From NCBI RefSeq assembly GCF_029893635.1, contig NZ_JARXYR010000002.1:496001-560000 (forward strand): a stretch of 64,000 nucleotides of DNA. The letters run 5' to 3'. The translations under genes and the position numbers were made by a program. Shown here in pieces: positions 48,615 through 58,335 of the stretch (positions are counted from its first letter, which is position 1; every line of letters begins with the position of its first letter). Below the pieces are notes generated by a model. That model had not been told where the DNA came from. It made no database searches and saw nothing but the letters and a program-made list of their open reading frames with translations. This stretch comes from Variovorax sp. TBS-050B. GTDB taxonomy: Bacteria > Pseudomonadota > Gammaproteobacteria > Burkholderiales > Burkholderiaceae_C.

Positions 48615-49530
48615 ATGCCAGTTTACAGCATGACCGGCTATGCCAGCGGCCAGAACGGCCCCGCCGGCAGCCACTCCGGAGCCGAAGCGGGGCCTGCCGC
48701 CGCGGGCCGCCTCGGGGTCGAAATCCGCTCGGTCAACAGCCGCTTCCTCGACCTCAGCTTCAAGCTGCCCGAAGAACTGCGCCAGCACGAAACCGCCCTG
48801 CGCGAGCTCCTCACGGGCAAGCTCAAGCGCGGCAAGGTCGAAGTGCGCGCCGCCATCGAGAGCAGTACCCAGTCGGGCATCGTCGAACCCTCGGTCAAGC
48901 TGCTGCAGCGGCTGAACGGGGTGCAGGACGGCATCCGGGCCTGGCTGCCGGGCGCACGCGAACTGAGCGTGGCCGACGTGCTGCGGCTCGCGGGGCGGCG
49001 AAAGCGCCGCGCGCGGCGACTGGGGCAGCGACCTGCTCGATGTGGCCGGCAAGGCGCTCGAGGCGCTGATGTCCGCCCGCCAGCGCGAGGGCGCGCGCCT
49101 TGCCAAGATGCTTGAAGCGCACGTGGCGCAGCTGCGCACGCTGGTCGAGCAGGCCGGCCCGCTGGTTCCGCAACTGGTCGAGCAGCAGCGCGCACGCTTC
49201 CTGGAGCGCTGGCAGGAGGCCATGGGCCTGACCGGCGGCACGCTGCCGGAGGCCGCCCAGGACCGGGCGCTGACCGAGGCGACCGCGTTCGCGATCCGGA
49301 TCGACGTGGCGGAAGAGCTCACCCGGCTGAAGTCGCACCTCGACGAGATCGAGCGGCTGCTCAAGAAAGGCGGCGAGATCGGCAAGCGGCTCGATTTCCT
49401 GATCCAGGAGCTGCACCGTGAGGCCAATACACTGGGCTCGAAGTCGGCGGCGCTGGAACTCACCCGCATCGGCGTGGACATGAAGGTGCTGATCGAGCAG
49501 ATGCGCGAACAGGTACAGAACATCGAATGA
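48615..49530 (+). CDS. yicC: YicC-family endoribonuclease, reading frame interrupted
   Basis: YicC-type protein, 304 residues if corrected; E. coli YicC is an endoribonuclease affecting the small RNA RyhB. The N-terminus '[13 protein letters not shown]' and '[21 protein letters not shown]' and the C-terminus '[19 protein letters not shown]' are diagnostic. One extra G in the GGGG run at 48992-48995 breaks the frame after 'VADVLRLAG'; removing it gives '[25 protein letters not shown]'. It overlaps gmk by four bases, a normal arrangement that argues the second half is still under selection. Confidence 0.88.
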
Positions 49531-50159
49531 ACGAGCCCATGGACTACCCAGGCAACATCTTTGTGGTGGCGGCGCCGAGCGGTGCCGGCAAATCGAGCCT
49601 GGTCAAGGCGCTCATGGAGCTGGATTCGGCCGTCCAGCCCTCGGTCTCGCACACCACCCGGTCGCCGCGCGGCCAGGAAAAGCACGGCCGCGAGTACTTC
49701 TTCGTCTCCCCGGTGGAGTTCGACGCCATGGTCGCGGCCGACGGCTTCGTGGAGTGGGCCCATGTGCACGGCCACCGCTACGGCACCTCCAAGAAGGCGA
49801 TCGAGGAACGGATCGCGCAGGGCGCGGACGTGATCCTCGAGATCGATTTCCAGGGCGCACTGCAGATCCGCCAGACCTTTGCCAATGCGGTGATGATCTT
49901 CATCCTCCCGCCGAGCTGGGAGGAACTGCGCTCGCGGCTCGAACGCCGCGGCGAGGACAGTGCCGCCGTGATCGAGCTGCGCCTGCGCAATGCCGCCGAA
50001 GAGATGGCCCGGGCGGGAGAATTCGACTTCGTTATAATCAACGAGTTATTTGAGCGCGCGCTTTTCGATCTCAAGGCGATCGTCCACGCGCAGCGGCTTC
50101 GGTACTCTGCACAGCGCCGCGCACGTGCCGACACATTCGCCGCACTGAACATCCCCTGA
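49527..50159 (+). CDS. gmk: Guanylate kinase
   Basis: Phosphorylates GMP to GDP with ATP (210 residues). The P-loop APSGAGKS is at 16-23, followed by the GMP-binding '[20 protein letters not shown]' and '[12 protein letters not shown]' segments and the lid region. It overlaps the yicC stop (ATGA) and is followed by rpoZ 34 bases later, a conserved gmk-rpoZ-spoT order that ties nucleotide supply to the stringent response. Confidence 0.97.
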   Translation: MNEPMDYPGNIFVVAAPSGAGKSSLVKALMELDSAVQPSVSHTTRSPRGQEKHGREYFFVSPVEFDAMVAADGFVEWAHVHGHRYGTSKKAIEERIAQGADVILEIDFQGALQIRQTFANAVMIFILPPSWEELRSRLERRGEDSAAVIELRLRNAAEEMARAGEFDFVIINELFERALFDLKAIVHAQRLRYSAQRRARADTFAALNIP

Positions 50160-50193
50160 TTTCCTGTCTGCTCACCGACCGAAAGATCCCACC

Positions 50194-50397
50194 ATGGCCC
50201 GCATCACCGTCGAAGACTGCCTGACGCAGATCCCCAACCGTTTCCAGCTGGTTCTGGCCGCCACCTACCGTGCGCGCATGCTGAGCCAGGGTCACGCGCC
50301 CAAGATCGAGAGCAAGAACAAGCCCGCCGTGACCGCCCTGCGCGAGATCGCCGAAGGCAAGATCGGCCTCGAGATGCTCAAGAAAGTGCCGGGCTGA
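50194..50397 (+). CDS. rpoZ: RNA polymerase omega subunit
   Basis: The 67-residue omega subunit that helps fold beta' and forms part of a ppGpp site on RNA polymerase. '[30 protein letters not shown]' and '[17 protein letters not shown]' are conserved family stretches. A strong terminator follows 24 bases after its stop. Confidence 0.97.
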   Translation: MARITVEDCLTQIPNRFQLVLAATYRARMLSQGHAPKIESKNKPAVTALREIAEGKIGLEMLKKVPG

Positions 50398-50421
50398 TCT
50401 GACGCAGCCCTGCAACGAAAG

Positions 50422-50445
50422 GCACCGCTTGGCGGTGCTTTTTTT
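50422..50445 (+). terminator. Rho-independent terminator after rpoZ
   Basis: GCACCGC-TTG-GCGGTGC forms a perfect 7-bp stem followed by seven T residues (50439-50445). It should end yicC-gmk-rpoZ transcripts, so spoT, 45 bases downstream, needs read-through or its own promoter. Confidence 0.88.
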
Positions 50446-50489
50446 ACGCCTGGACGCGCCCTTACGGCGGTCACGCTAAAGTGATAGGC

Positions 50490-52745
50490 ATGAGCGCGGT
50501 CGCCAAAAGCCAGTCCCATGCCCCGTCGGGCACGCCGAAGCCGAGTCCGGCGGCGTTGAACGCGGCTGCCGCGAGCTTTGCCGCGCTGACCGCCCGGCTC
50601 GACTACCTGAGCGCCGAGGACACCGAACTGGTCCGCCGCGCCTACCGCTTCGCCGACGAGGCCCACCTGGGCCAACTGCGCAACAGCGGCGAGCCCTACA
50701 TCACCCACCCCATCGCCGTGGCGGCGCAGTGCGCCGAATGGAAGCTTGACGCCCAGGCGCTCATGGCCGCCCTGCTGCACGACGCCATCGAGGACTGCGG
50801 CGTCACCAAGCCGGAGCTGATCGAGCGCTTCGGCGCGCCGGTGGCCGAACTGGTCGACGGGCTCACCAAGCTGGACAAGCTGCAGTTCAACACCCGTGAG
50901 GAAAACCAGGCGGAATCCTTCCGCAAGATGCTGCTGGCCATGGCGCGCGACGTGCGGGTGATCCTGGTCAAGCTGGCCGACCGCACCCACAACATGCGGA
51001 CGCTGGCCGATGCGCCGCGCGAAAAATGGGCCCGGATCTCGCGCGAGACGCTCGAGATCTATGCTCCGATCGCGCACCGGCTCGGCCTGAACCAGACCTA
51101 CCGCGAGCTCCAGGAGCTCTCGTTCCGCCACCTGAAGCCCTGGCGCTATGCCACCCTGTCGAAGGCGGTCGCCAAGGCGCGCGGACGCCGGCGCGACCTG
51201 ATCCAGAAGGTGCAGCGCGAGGTCGAGACCGCCTTCGCCAACGCGAACATGACGGTGCGCATCGCCGGACGCGAGAAAACGCTCTACTCCATCTACCGCA
51301 AGATGGAAGAAAAGCACCTGAGCTTCGCGCAGGTGACCGACATCTACGGCTTCCGGCTGATCGTGCCGAACGTGATCGCCTGCTACACCGGCCTGGGCAT
51401 CCTGCACCAGATGTACAAGCCGCTGCCGGGCAAGTTCAAGGACCACATCGCGATCGCCAAGCTCAACGGCTACCAGTCGCTGCACACCACGCTGGTCGGG
51501 CCGGCCGGCGTGAACGTCGAATTCCAGCTGCGCACCGAGGCCATGCACGTGGTGGCCGAATCGGGCGTCGCCGCGCACTGGCTCTACAAGGCCGCCGAGC
51601 CGAACGCGGCCAGCAACGACCGGCTGGGCACCAAGTGGCTGCAGTCGCTGCTCGACATCCAGGACGAGACCCGCGACGCCGCCGAGTTCTGGGACCACGT
51701 CAAGGTCGACCTGTTCCCCGACGCGGTCTACGTCTTCACGCCCAAGAGCCAGATCCTCGCGCTGCCGCGCGGCGCCACGGTGGTCGACTTCGCCTACGCG
51801 ATCCACAGCAACATCGGCGACCACACCTCGGCGGCGCGCATCAACGGCGACCAGGTGCCGCTTCGCACCGAGCTCAAGAACGGCGACGTGGTCGAGGTCA
51901 TCACCGCGCCGGTGTCGACGCCCAACCCCGCCTGGCTCGGTTTCGTGCGCACCGGGCGCGCGCGTTCGAAGATCCGCCACTATCTGAAGACGCTCGCGCA
52001 TGCCGAATCCGAAGGCCTGGGCGAAAAGCTGCTGGCGCAGGCGCTGCGCGCCGAGGGCCTGAGCAAGCTGCCGGCCGACGACGCCGAGCACCAGCCGCTG
52101 TGGGAGAAGCTGCTGCGCTTCACGGGCAACCGCACCCGCTCCGAACTGCTGACCGACATCGGCCTGGGCAAGCGGATCGCGAGCATCGTCGCCAAGCGGC
52201 TCGTGGCCATGCTGTCCGAACTCGGCGAGCGGCCCGATGCGCTGCTGCTGAGCCGGGAGCGCTTCATCTCGCACGAAACCATTTCGCAGGGCGCGGTGAC
52301 GCTCGACGGCAGCGAGAACTCGTCGGTGCGCTTCGCGCTGTGCTGCCGGCCGATCCCGGGCGACGAGATCGTCGGCTACCTGGGTCACGGCGAAGGCCTG
52401 GTGGTGCACACCGAGGCCTGCGGCGTCGGGCAGCGGCTGCGGCACAAGGACAGCGAACGCTTCTTCGCCGTGGAATGGGCCGACGAGCCGACGCGCCCCT
52501 TCGAAACCGCCGTGGTCATCACCGTGCGCAATGACAAAGGCGTGCTCGCGCGCGTCGCGGCCACGCTGGCGGACGCCGAAGCCGACATCACGCACGTCGA
52601 AATGGCCGACGAGACGCCGCAGGATTCGACCGATCTGCGCTTCGTGATCGCCGTGCGCGACCGGTCGCACCTCGACGCCGTGCTGCGCGCGGCGCGGCGC
52701 ACCGCCTCGGTGCTGACGGCCGCGCGGACCGTGCCCTCGCCCTGA
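50490..52745 (+). CDS. spoT: Bifunctional (p)ppGpp synthetase/hydrolase SpoT
   Basis: RelA/SpoT homologue of 751 residues that makes and degrades the alarmone (p)ppGpp. The hydrolase HD site is intact (H73, H97-D98, E101-D102 in 'ALLHDAIEDCG'). The synthetase domain has 'YGFRLIV' and 'YQSLHTTL', and TGS ('DAVYVFTPKSQILALPRGATVVDFAYAIH'), helical and C-terminal ACT domains follow. Having both activities fits SpoT rather than RelA. The ATG at 50490 is preferred; a GTG three codons earlier is possible. Confidence 0.96.
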   Translation: MSAVAKSQSHAPSGTPKPSPAALNAAAASFAALTARLDYLSAEDTELVRRAYRFADEAHLGQLRNSGEPYITHPIAVAAQCAEWKLDAQALMAALLHDAIEDCGVTKPELIERFGAPVAELVDGLTKLDKLQFNTREENQAESFRKMLLAMARDVRVILVKLADRTHNMRTLADAPREKWARISRETLEIYAPIAHRLGLNQTYRELQELSFRHLKPWRYATLSKAVAKARGRRRDLIQKVQREVETAFANANMTVRIAGREKTLYSIYRKMEEKHLSFAQVTDIYGFRLIVPNVIACYTGLGILHQMYKPLPGKFKDHIAIAKLNGYQSLHTTLVGPAGVNVEFQLRTEAMHVVAESGVAAHWLYKAAEPNAASNDRLGTKWLQSLLDIQDETRDAAEFWDHVKVDLFPDAVYVFTPKSQILALPRGATVVDFAYAIHSNIGDHTSAARINGDQVPLRTELKNGDVVEVITAPVSTPNPAWLGFVRTGRARSKIRHYLKTLAHAESEGLGEKLLAQALRAEGLSKLPADDAEHQPLWEKLLRFTGNRTRSELLTDIGLGKRIASIVAKRLVAMLSELGERPDALLLSRERFISHETISQGAVTLDGSENSSVRFALCCRPIPGDEIVGYLGHGEGLVVHTEACGVGQRLRHKDSERFFAVEWADEPTRPFETAVVITVRNDKGVLARVAATLADAEADITHVEMADETPQDSTDLRFVIAVRDRSHLDAVLRAARRTASVLTAARTVPSP

Positions 52746-52758
52746 CCGACTGCCCTCG

Positions 52759-53331
52759 CTAAGGCGCCGCGCCGGGCGCGGGGTAGCTGACCGACAGCAG
52801 CTCGATCTCGTGTGCGCCGCCCGGCGTGACGAGCTTCACCACGTCGCCCTCGCGCGCCTTGAGCAAGGCACGGGCGATCGGCGAAATCCAGCTGACCTGC
52901 GATTGCGCGCTGTCCGCCTCGTCGATGCCGAGGATCGTCACGCTGCGCTCGTCGCCGGTCTCGTCCACGTAGCGCACCGTCGCGCCGAAGAACACCTGGT
53001 CGCTGCCATGGTGCACCGTGGGATCGGTCACTTCGGCGATCTCGAGCCGCTTCGAGAGAAAGCGGATGCGCCGGTCGATCTCGCGCAGGCGCTTCTTGCC
53101 GTAGAGGTAGTCGCCGTTCTCGGAACGGTCGCCGTTCTTCGCGGCCCAGTGCACCGCCTCCACCACCTTGGGGCGTTCCTCGTCCATGAGATGGAGCAGT
53201 TCATCGCGCAGCCTGGCGTAGCCCGCCGGCGTGATGTAGTTCTTGCTGCCGCTCGGCAACGCAGGCATGGCGCCGTCGCCGCCGTCCTCGTCGCTCTCGG
53301 TGTCGGTTTCCTTCGTGAATGCTTTGCTCAA
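52759..53331 (-). CDS. greB: Transcription elongation factor GreB
   Basis: Cleavage factor (190 residues) that rescues backtracked RNA polymerase. 'NYITPAGYARLRDELLHLMDEERP' begins the coiled-coil arm, whose tip carries the acidic 'GDRSENGDYLYGKKRLREIDRRIRFL' segment with the catalytic D/E pair. The C-terminal FKBP-like domain ('SWISPIARALLKAREGDVVKL') is complete. The first 28 residues are an acidic extension. It is convergent with spoT, 13 bases away. Confidence 0.95.
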   Translation of the reverse strand: MSKAFTKETDTESDEDGGDGAMPALPSGSKNYITPAGYARLRDELLHLMDEERPKVVEAVHWAAKNGDRSENGDYLYGKKRLREIDRRIRFLSKRLEIAEVTDPTVHHGSDQVFFGATVRYVDETGDERSVTILGIDEADSAQSQVSWISPIARALLKAREGDVVKLVTPGGAHEIELLSVSYPAPGAAP

Positions 53332-53394
53332 GGCATGACCTCTGGATTCAAAAAACCGGTCCGCAACGCCGTCGCGGGCCGTGCTTCGATTGTC

Positions 53395-53844
53395 TCAACC
53401 CATGTCCGAGCGCTTGCAGTCGAACACCGTGGCCGGTTCGACGCTGCGCAAGGCGGGCACCTTGCTGATGAATGTCACGCCTGCGCTGATCAGTCGCCAC
53501 TCGCTTGCCTTGAACAACCGGTAGAGGCTCATGACCTCAGTGCCGGCCGCCGGAATGGCGTTGAACACGTAGATCGGCTCGCCGGACTGGTTCTCGTCCA
53601 TGCTCAGCAGTTCTCCGCGCATCTTGCCCATCGTTTCCGTGTCCTTCGTGCGGGCGCGGACGATGTCCATGTTGACGGTGCGCGCGTGCTCGTCGATCGA
53701 GATCTTCCGGATCGGGTTGAACGCGGCCGCCGCACCACTTCCCGGCGCGGCCGGAACACAGGTGATCGTTCCCGCCGAGGCATGGCCCGCGGCCACGCAG
53801 AGGAGGAGTCGAAGAAATGCCAGCCGCTTCGCGTGAACGCCCAT
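53395..53844 (-). CDS. Secreted hypothetical protein
   Basis: About 149 residues with a signal peptide ('LAFLRLLLCVAAGHASAG') and two cysteines (in 'TITCVP' and 'VFDCKRSD') likely to form a disulfide in the periplasm. No known family is recognised. The start at 53844 is preferred because it has AAGGCA upstream and gives a standard signal peptide; an in-frame Met at 53880 adds 12 residues. Confidence 0.6.
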   Translation of the reverse strand: MGVHAKRLAFLRLLLCVAAGHASAGTITCVPAAPGSGAAAAFNPIRKISIDEHARTVNMDIVRARTKDTETMGKMRGELLSMDENQSGEPIYVFNAIPAAGTEVMSLYRLFKASEWRLISAGVTFISKVPALRSVEPATVFDCKRSDMG

Positions 53845-53960
53845 GGTTGCCTTGTGGTTGCGGGAGAGAGCTGAATGCACTGTAGCGCCGCGACGCGCTG
53901 CCGTTGCCGGCCGCCTATGCCATCCGGACTAATGGTTACTGGCGCCGTAAATCATTAACA

Positions 53961-53980
53961 TTTTCACGACTTCGTGAAAA
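53961..53980. promoter_or_regulatory. Perfect 9-2-9 AT-rich palindrome
   Basis: TTTTCACGA-CT-TCGTGAAAA lies in a 120-base AT-rich patch between the secreted hypothetical gene and the short plus-strand gene at 54069. The symmetry and composition fit a repressor operator, and another TTCAC follows nearby at 53983-53987. No regulator is adjacent. Confidence 0.45.
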
Positions 53981-54068
53981 AGTTCACATTCTTGGCGTGC
54001 CTTGCACCCCCACTGCTGAGTGGGACAACGGTAAAGCTTCGGGCCTCATCGATTCTTTGCGGAAAGCA

Positions 54069-54338
54069 ATGCTCAATCACATCATCCACACCGCGACGAT
54101 CACGTTGCAGTTGCCGTACAGCACGAGCCCGGCCGCCGAGATCGCCGCGCTCAGGGCGGCCGGCATTCCAGTGGATTCGCTGGGCAATGCGACCTCGGGC
54201 TACCTGTTCGTGCGCACCACGGGCCGCGGCCGCCAGCGGACCAACACCTTCCGCTGGTTTGCGACCGCGATCGGCAGCTCGGCGTCCAGCGATGAAGGGG
54301 CCCCGAGGGCGGACCCGCAACTGTCGTTCCTCTTCTGA
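54069..54338 (+). CDS. Small hypothetical protein
   Basis: An 89-residue frame starting 'MLNHIIHTATITLQLPYSTSPAAEIAALRAAGIPV' and ending 'DPQLSFLF'. No family is recognised. Support comes from the AT-rich, promoter-like region upstream and the strong terminator directly downstream. It could be a small soluble protein, but similarity data are lacking. Confidence 0.5.
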   Translation: MLNHIIHTATITLQLPYSTSPAAEIAALRAAGIPVDSLGNATSGYLFVRTTGRGRQRTNTFRWFATAIGSSASSDEGAPRADPQLSFLF

Positions 54339-54383
54339 CTTGCCTCAGGAGGCGCATCGCGCCCCCGCAGAAACCGTTCGGGC

Positions 54384-54420
54384 AAAAAAAATCCAGGACG
54401 TTTTCACGTCCTGGATTTTT
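54384..54420. terminator. Bidirectional rho-independent terminator
   Basis: AATCCAGGACGT-TTTC-ACGTCCTGGATT is a perfect 12-bp stem with an A-run on the left (54384-54391) and a T-run on the right. It should stop the small plus-strand gene and also transcripts of tRNA-Arg coming from the minus strand. Confidence 0.92.
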
Positions 54421-54428
54421 ACGAAGAG

Positions 54429-54505
54429 TGGTGCGGCTGGCAGGATTCGAACCCACGACCCCTTGGTTCGTAGCCAAGTACTCTATCCAACTGAGCTACA
54501 GCCGC
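54429..54505 (-). tRNA. tRNA-Arg (anticodon ACG)
   Basis: A 77-nt cloverleaf: acceptor GCGGCTG/CAGCCGC with A and encoded CCA, anticodon stem CTTGG/CCAAG enclosing CTACGAA (anticodon ACG, A34 normally edited to inosine), and T arm GTGGG-TTCGAAT-CCTGC. It lies 62 bases from a second minus-strand tRNA. Confidence 0.96.
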
Positions 54506-54567
54506 ACAGCTTGCAAGTATAGCATGCGTTTTTGGGCTCCCCGCGGAGCGACGCAAAAAGATGCGGT

Positions 54568-54644
<77 letters not shown>

Positions 54645-54704
54645 ACGAGAGAGGCCACGATTCTATTCGCGCCCGGTGCCTCGCCGGCACGCGGCGTGGC
54701 GCTG

Positions 54705-55712
54705 CTATTTGCGGTGGCTCAGCGCGTTGCTGACCAGCCGCGAGGTGATGTCCACGATCTGGATCATGCGCTCGTAGGGCATGCGCGTCGGCCCGATGAC
54801 GCCCAGCGTGCCCACGACCTGCCCGTCCACCTCGTAATTGGCGCTGACGATGGAGAGCTCCTCGATCGGCACCACCTGGCTTTCGCCGCCGATGAAGATG
54901 CGCACGCCCTCGGCCTTGCTCGACACGTCGAGCAGCCGCATCAGCTGCGCCTTCTGCTCGAACAGTTCGAAGGCTCGGCGCAGCTGGCCCATGTCGCTCG
55001 AGAAGTCGGACACCGAGAGCAGGTTGCGCTCGCCCGAGATCACGACGTCGTCTTCCTGGGCTTCGGTGAGCACCTCGGAGCTGACCTTGACGGCCGCCTG
55101 CATCAGCGCCGCGATCTCGCCGCGCAGCTTCTCGACCTCGGACTGGAGGCGGTCGCGGACCTGCTCGATGGTCAGGCCCGCGTAGTGGGTGTTGATGTAG
55201 TTCGAGGCTTCGACGAGCTGCGACTGCGAGTAGTCGGCCTCGGGCACGATCACGCGGTTCTGCACGTCGCCGTCGGGCGACACGATGATCACCAGCAGCC
55301 GACGCTCGGAAAGCCGCAGGAATTCGATCTGCTTGAACACCGACGCGCGCCGCGGCGCCATGACCACGCCGACGAACTGCGAGAGGTTCGACAGCAGGCT
55401 CGCGGCGTTGGCGATCACCTTCTGCGGCTGGTCGGGGGCGAGGCTCGGTGCGTTCACCTGCTCGCGCTGGGCGGTGAGCATGGTGTCGACGAAAAGCCGG
55501 TAGCCGCGCGCCGTGGGCACGCGCCCGGCCGAGGTATGCGGGCTGGCGATCAGCCCCAGCGCCTCGAGGTCGGACATCACGTTCCGGATGGTCGCCGGAG
55601 AGAGGTCGAGCCCCGGCGCACGCGACAGAGTCCGCGAGCCGACGGGTTGGCCTTCGGCGATGTAGCGCTCTACGAGCGTCTTGAGGAGCAACTTGGCACG
55701 GTCGTCCAGCAT
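54705..55712 (-). CDS. hrcA: Heat-inducible transcription repressor HrcA
   Basis: A 335-residue repressor of chaperone genes. The N-terminal winged helix ('[55 protein letters not shown]') and the GAF-like core ending '[23 protein letters not shown]' are typical. HrcA binds CIRCE elements ahead of groESL/dnaK and needs GroEL for activity. It is divergent from nadK with only 28 bases between start codons. No CIRCE inverted repeat is seen there, so autoregulation through CIRCE is not supported in this window. Confidence 0.97.
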   Translation of the reverse strand: MLDDRAKLLLKTLVERYIAEGQPVGSRTLSRAPGLDLSPATIRNVMSDLEALGLIASPHTSAGRVPTARGYRLFVDTMLTAQREQVNAPSLAPDQPQKVIANAASLLSNLSQFVGVVMAPRRASVFKQIEFLRLSERRLLVIIVSPDGDVQNRVIVPEADYSQSQLVEASNYINTHYAGLTIEQVRDRLQSEVEKLRGEIAALMQAAVKVSSEVLTEAQEDDVVISGERNLLSVSDFSSDMGQLRRAFELFEQKAQLMRLLDVSSKAEGVRIFIGGESQVVPIEELSIVSANYEVDGQVVGTLGVIGPTRMPYERMIQIVDITSRLVSNALSHRK

Positions 55713-55740
55713 TGCAAGATTTTAGTGTTGTAATTTGTAG

Positions 55741-56652
55741 ATGACTTCCCGCTTTCGTCACGTCGCTTTGATCGGCAAGTACCAGGCTTCGGGCGCCAGG
55801 GCGCAGGCCGACGCCCGCGATGGCGTGATGGAAGATATCGGCGCTTTCCTCGAATCGCAAGGGTGCACGGTGTTCGTCGAGAAGTCGGCGGCCGAGGAAG
55901 CCCCGTCGAACGCACCGGTCGGCGGCCGCTACGAGCCGCTGAGCGTCGAGGAGATCGGCCAGCGCTGCGACCTCGGCCTGGTGGTCGGCGGCGACGGCAC
56001 CATGCTCGGCATCGGCCGGCAGCTCGCGTGCTACGGCATTCCGCTGATCGGCATCAACCGCGGCCGGCTCGGCTTCATCACCGACATCCCGCTGGACAAC
56101 TACCAGTCCACGCTGATCCCGATGCTGGCCGGCGAGTACGAGGAAGACCACCGCAGCCTCATGCATGCGCACGTGATGCGCGACGGCGCCTCGGTGTTCG
56201 AGGCGCTGGCGATGAACGACGTGGTGGTCAACCGCGGCGCCACCTCGGGCATGGTGGAACTGCGCGTGTCTGTGGGCCGCCACTTCGTGGCCAACCAGCG
56301 CGCCGACGGGCTGATCATCGCCTCGCCCACCGGGTCGACCGCCTATGCGCTCTCGGCCGGCGGTCCGCTGCTGCATCCAGCGGTGCCGGGCTGGGTGCTG
56401 GTGCCGATCGCGCCGCACACGCTGTCGAACCGCCCGGTGCTGCTGCCGGACGCCGACGAGATCGTGATCGAACTGGTGGCCGGGCGCGACGCGAGCGCGA
56501 ATTTCGACATGCAGTCGCTGGCCTCGCTCGCCATCGGCGACCGCGTGGTGGTACGCCGCTCCGATTACCGGGTGCGCTTCCTGCACCCGCGCGGCTGGAG
56601 CTATTTCGACACGCTGCGCAAGAAACTTCACTGGAACGAAGGGGGCTCCTGA
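55741..56652 (+). CDS. nadK: NAD kinase
   Basis: Makes NADP from NAD and ATP (303 residues). The nucleotide-binding GGDG motif is at 83-86 ('[15 protein letters not shown]'), followed by '[11 protein letters not shown]' and the NE/D-type loop '[20 protein letters not shown]', then '[19 protein letters not shown]'. Its ATG directly follows AT-rich sequence next to divergent hrcA; recN starts immediately after its stop. Confidence 0.97.
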   Translation: MTSRFRHVALIGKYQASGARAQADARDGVMEDIGAFLESQGCTVFVEKSAAEEAPSNAPVGGRYEPLSVEEIGQRCDLGLVVGGDGTMLGIGRQLACYGIPLIGINRGRLGFITDIPLDNYQSTLIPMLAGEYEEDHRSLMHAHVMRDGASVFEALAMNDVVVNRGATSGMVELRVSVGRHFVANQRADGLIIASPTGSTAYALSAGGPLLHPAVPGWVLVPIAPHTLSNRPVLLPDADEIVIELVAGRDASANFDMQSLASLAIGDRVVVRRSDYRVRFLHPRGWSYFDTLRKKLHWNEGGS

Positions 56653-58335
56653 ATGGCGCTGCGACGCATCGCACTGCGCGACTTCGTGATCGTGCGATCA
56701 CTCGAACTCGACCTGTCGGGCGGCTTCACGGTCCTGACGGGTGAAACCGGGGCCGGCAAGTCGATCCTGATCGACGCGCTTCAACTCGCGCTCGGCAACC
56801 GCGCCGACGCGGGCGCGGTGCGCGAAGGCGCCGAGCGGCTCGACGTGAGCGCGGAATTCGACGCCGACCCGGCCTTCGACGCCTGGCTCGACGAAGGCGG
56901 GTTCGAATCCGGCGACGCCCTGCTGCTGCGGCGCACGGTCGACCTGCAGGGCCGCAGCCGCGGCTGGATCAACGGCGCGCCGGCCACCGCCACGCAACTG
57001 CGCGAACTCGGCGACCGGCTGCTCGACATCCACGGCCAGCACGCCTGGCAGAGCCTGACGCGGCCCGACGCGGTGCGCGGCCTGCTCGACGCCTACGCCG
57101 GCGTGCGCACCGACACGCTCGACGCGGCCTGGCAGGCCTGGCGGCAGGCGCTGTCGGCGCTCGACCATGCCCGCTCGGCGCAGGACTCGCTGCAGCGCGA
57201 ACGCGAACGCCTGCAGTGGCAGATCGCCGAACTGGCGAAGCTGGCGCCGGCCGAGGACGAGTGGGAAGAGCTGTCGGCCAGCCATGCGCGCATCTCCAAC
57301 GCGCAGTCGCTCATCGATGCGGCGCAGGGCGCCAGCCAGGCGCTCGAGGACGACGACAACGGCGCCCTCGCCGCGCTCTCGCGCGCGGTGACGCTGCTGC
57401 AGAACTGCGCGCACATCGAGCCCGAGTTCCGCGCGCTCGGCGAGGTGCTGGCCTCGAGCGTGGCGCAGGCCTCCGATGCCGCCCACTCGCTGCACGGCTA
57501 CCTGCGCAACGCCGAGGTCGATCCGCAGCGGCTGGCCGAACTCGACGAGCGCATGGGCCTCTGGATGTCGCTCGCGCGCCGCTACAAGCGCACGCCCGAG
57601 GATCTGCCGGCGCTGCTCGCAGGCTGGCAGGCCGAACTGCAGGCGCTCGATGCGCAAAGCGACCTCGAGGGCCTGGAGCACGCCGAGCAGAGCGCGCAGC
57701 AGGCCTATCTGAAGGAGGCCAAGGCGCTCGCCAAGGCGCGCAAGCAGGCGGCGCCCCGCCTGTCGGAAGCCGTCACGCAGGCGATGCAGGGCCTGGGCAT
57801 GCAGGGCGGCCGCTTCGAGGTCGAACTGCAGCCGCTGGCGCAGCCCGGACGCTCGGGCCTCGAGGACGTGGCCTTTCTCGTGAGCGGCCATCCGGGCAGC
57901 ACGCCGCGGCCGATCGGCAAGGTGGCGTCGGGCGGCGAGCTCTCGCGCATCGCGCTGGCCATCGCGGTCACGACCAGCCAGCTCGGCGGCGCGCAGACGC
58001 TGATCTTCGACGAGGTCGATGCCGGCGTGGGCGGGGCGGTGGCCGAAACCGTGGGCCGCCTCATGAAGCAGCTCGGGCGCGACCGCCAGGTGCTGGCCGT
58101 GACCCACCTGCCGCAGGTGGCCGCCTGCGCCGACCACCATCTGGTGGTGGCCAAGCGCCAGACCGCGGGCGCCGGCGCGGAAGGCCCGCGCACCGAAAGC
58201 GGCGTCTCGCGGCTCGACGACGACAGCCGCGCCCGCGAGATCGCCCGCATGCTCGGCGGGGAGAAGGTCTCGCAGACCTCGCTCGCGCATGCCCGCGAGA
58301 TGCTGGGCCACAAGACCTCGGCCGCGCTGCAATGA
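56653..58335 (+). CDS. recN: DNA repair protein RecN
   Basis: SMC-like ATPase (560 residues) acting in double-strand-break repair. Walker A is GETGAGKS at 30-37, two long coiled coils flank a hinge-less middle, and the signature '[16 protein letters not shown]' and Walker B '[17 protein letters not shown]' lie near the C-terminus. It starts directly after the nadK stop and overlaps rapZ by four bases, forming nadK-recN-rapZ. Confidence 0.97.
   Translation: MALRRIALRDFVIVRSLELDLSGGFTVLTGETGAGKSILIDALQLALGNRADAGAVREGAERLDVSAEFDADPAFDAWLDEGGFESGDALLLRRTVDLQGRSRGWINGAPATATQLRELGDRLLDIHGQHAWQSLTRPDAVRGLLDAYAGVRTDTLDAAWQAWRQALSALDHARSAQDSLQRERERLQWQIAELAKLAPAEDEWEELSASHARISNAQSLIDAAQGASQALEDDDNGALAALSRAVTLLQNCAHIEPEFRALGEVLASSVAQASDAAHSLHGYLRNAEVDPQRLAELDERMGLWMSLARRYKRTPEDLPALLAGWQAELQALDAQSDLEGLEHAEQSAQQAYLKEAKALAKARKQAAPRLSEAVTQAMQGLGMQGGRFEVELQPLAQPGRSGLEDVAFLVSGHPGSTPRPIGKVASGGELSRIALAIAVTTSQLGGAQTLIFDEVDAGVGGAVAETVGRLMKQLGRDRQVLAVTHLPQVAACADHHLVVAKRQTAGAGAEGPRTESGVSRLDDDSRAREIARMLGGEKVSQTSLAHAREMLGHKTSAALQ

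Noticed and set aside
35990..48995. Programmed ribosomal frameshifting in the four interrupted genes
   Set aside because: The runs are short (GGG/GGGG), there is no conserved slippery heptamer or downstream pseudoknot, and the families are not known to use frameshifting.
55713..55740. CIRCE element between hrcA and nadK
   Set aside because: No TTAGCACTC-N9-GAGTGCTAA inverted repeat is present in the 28-base gap.
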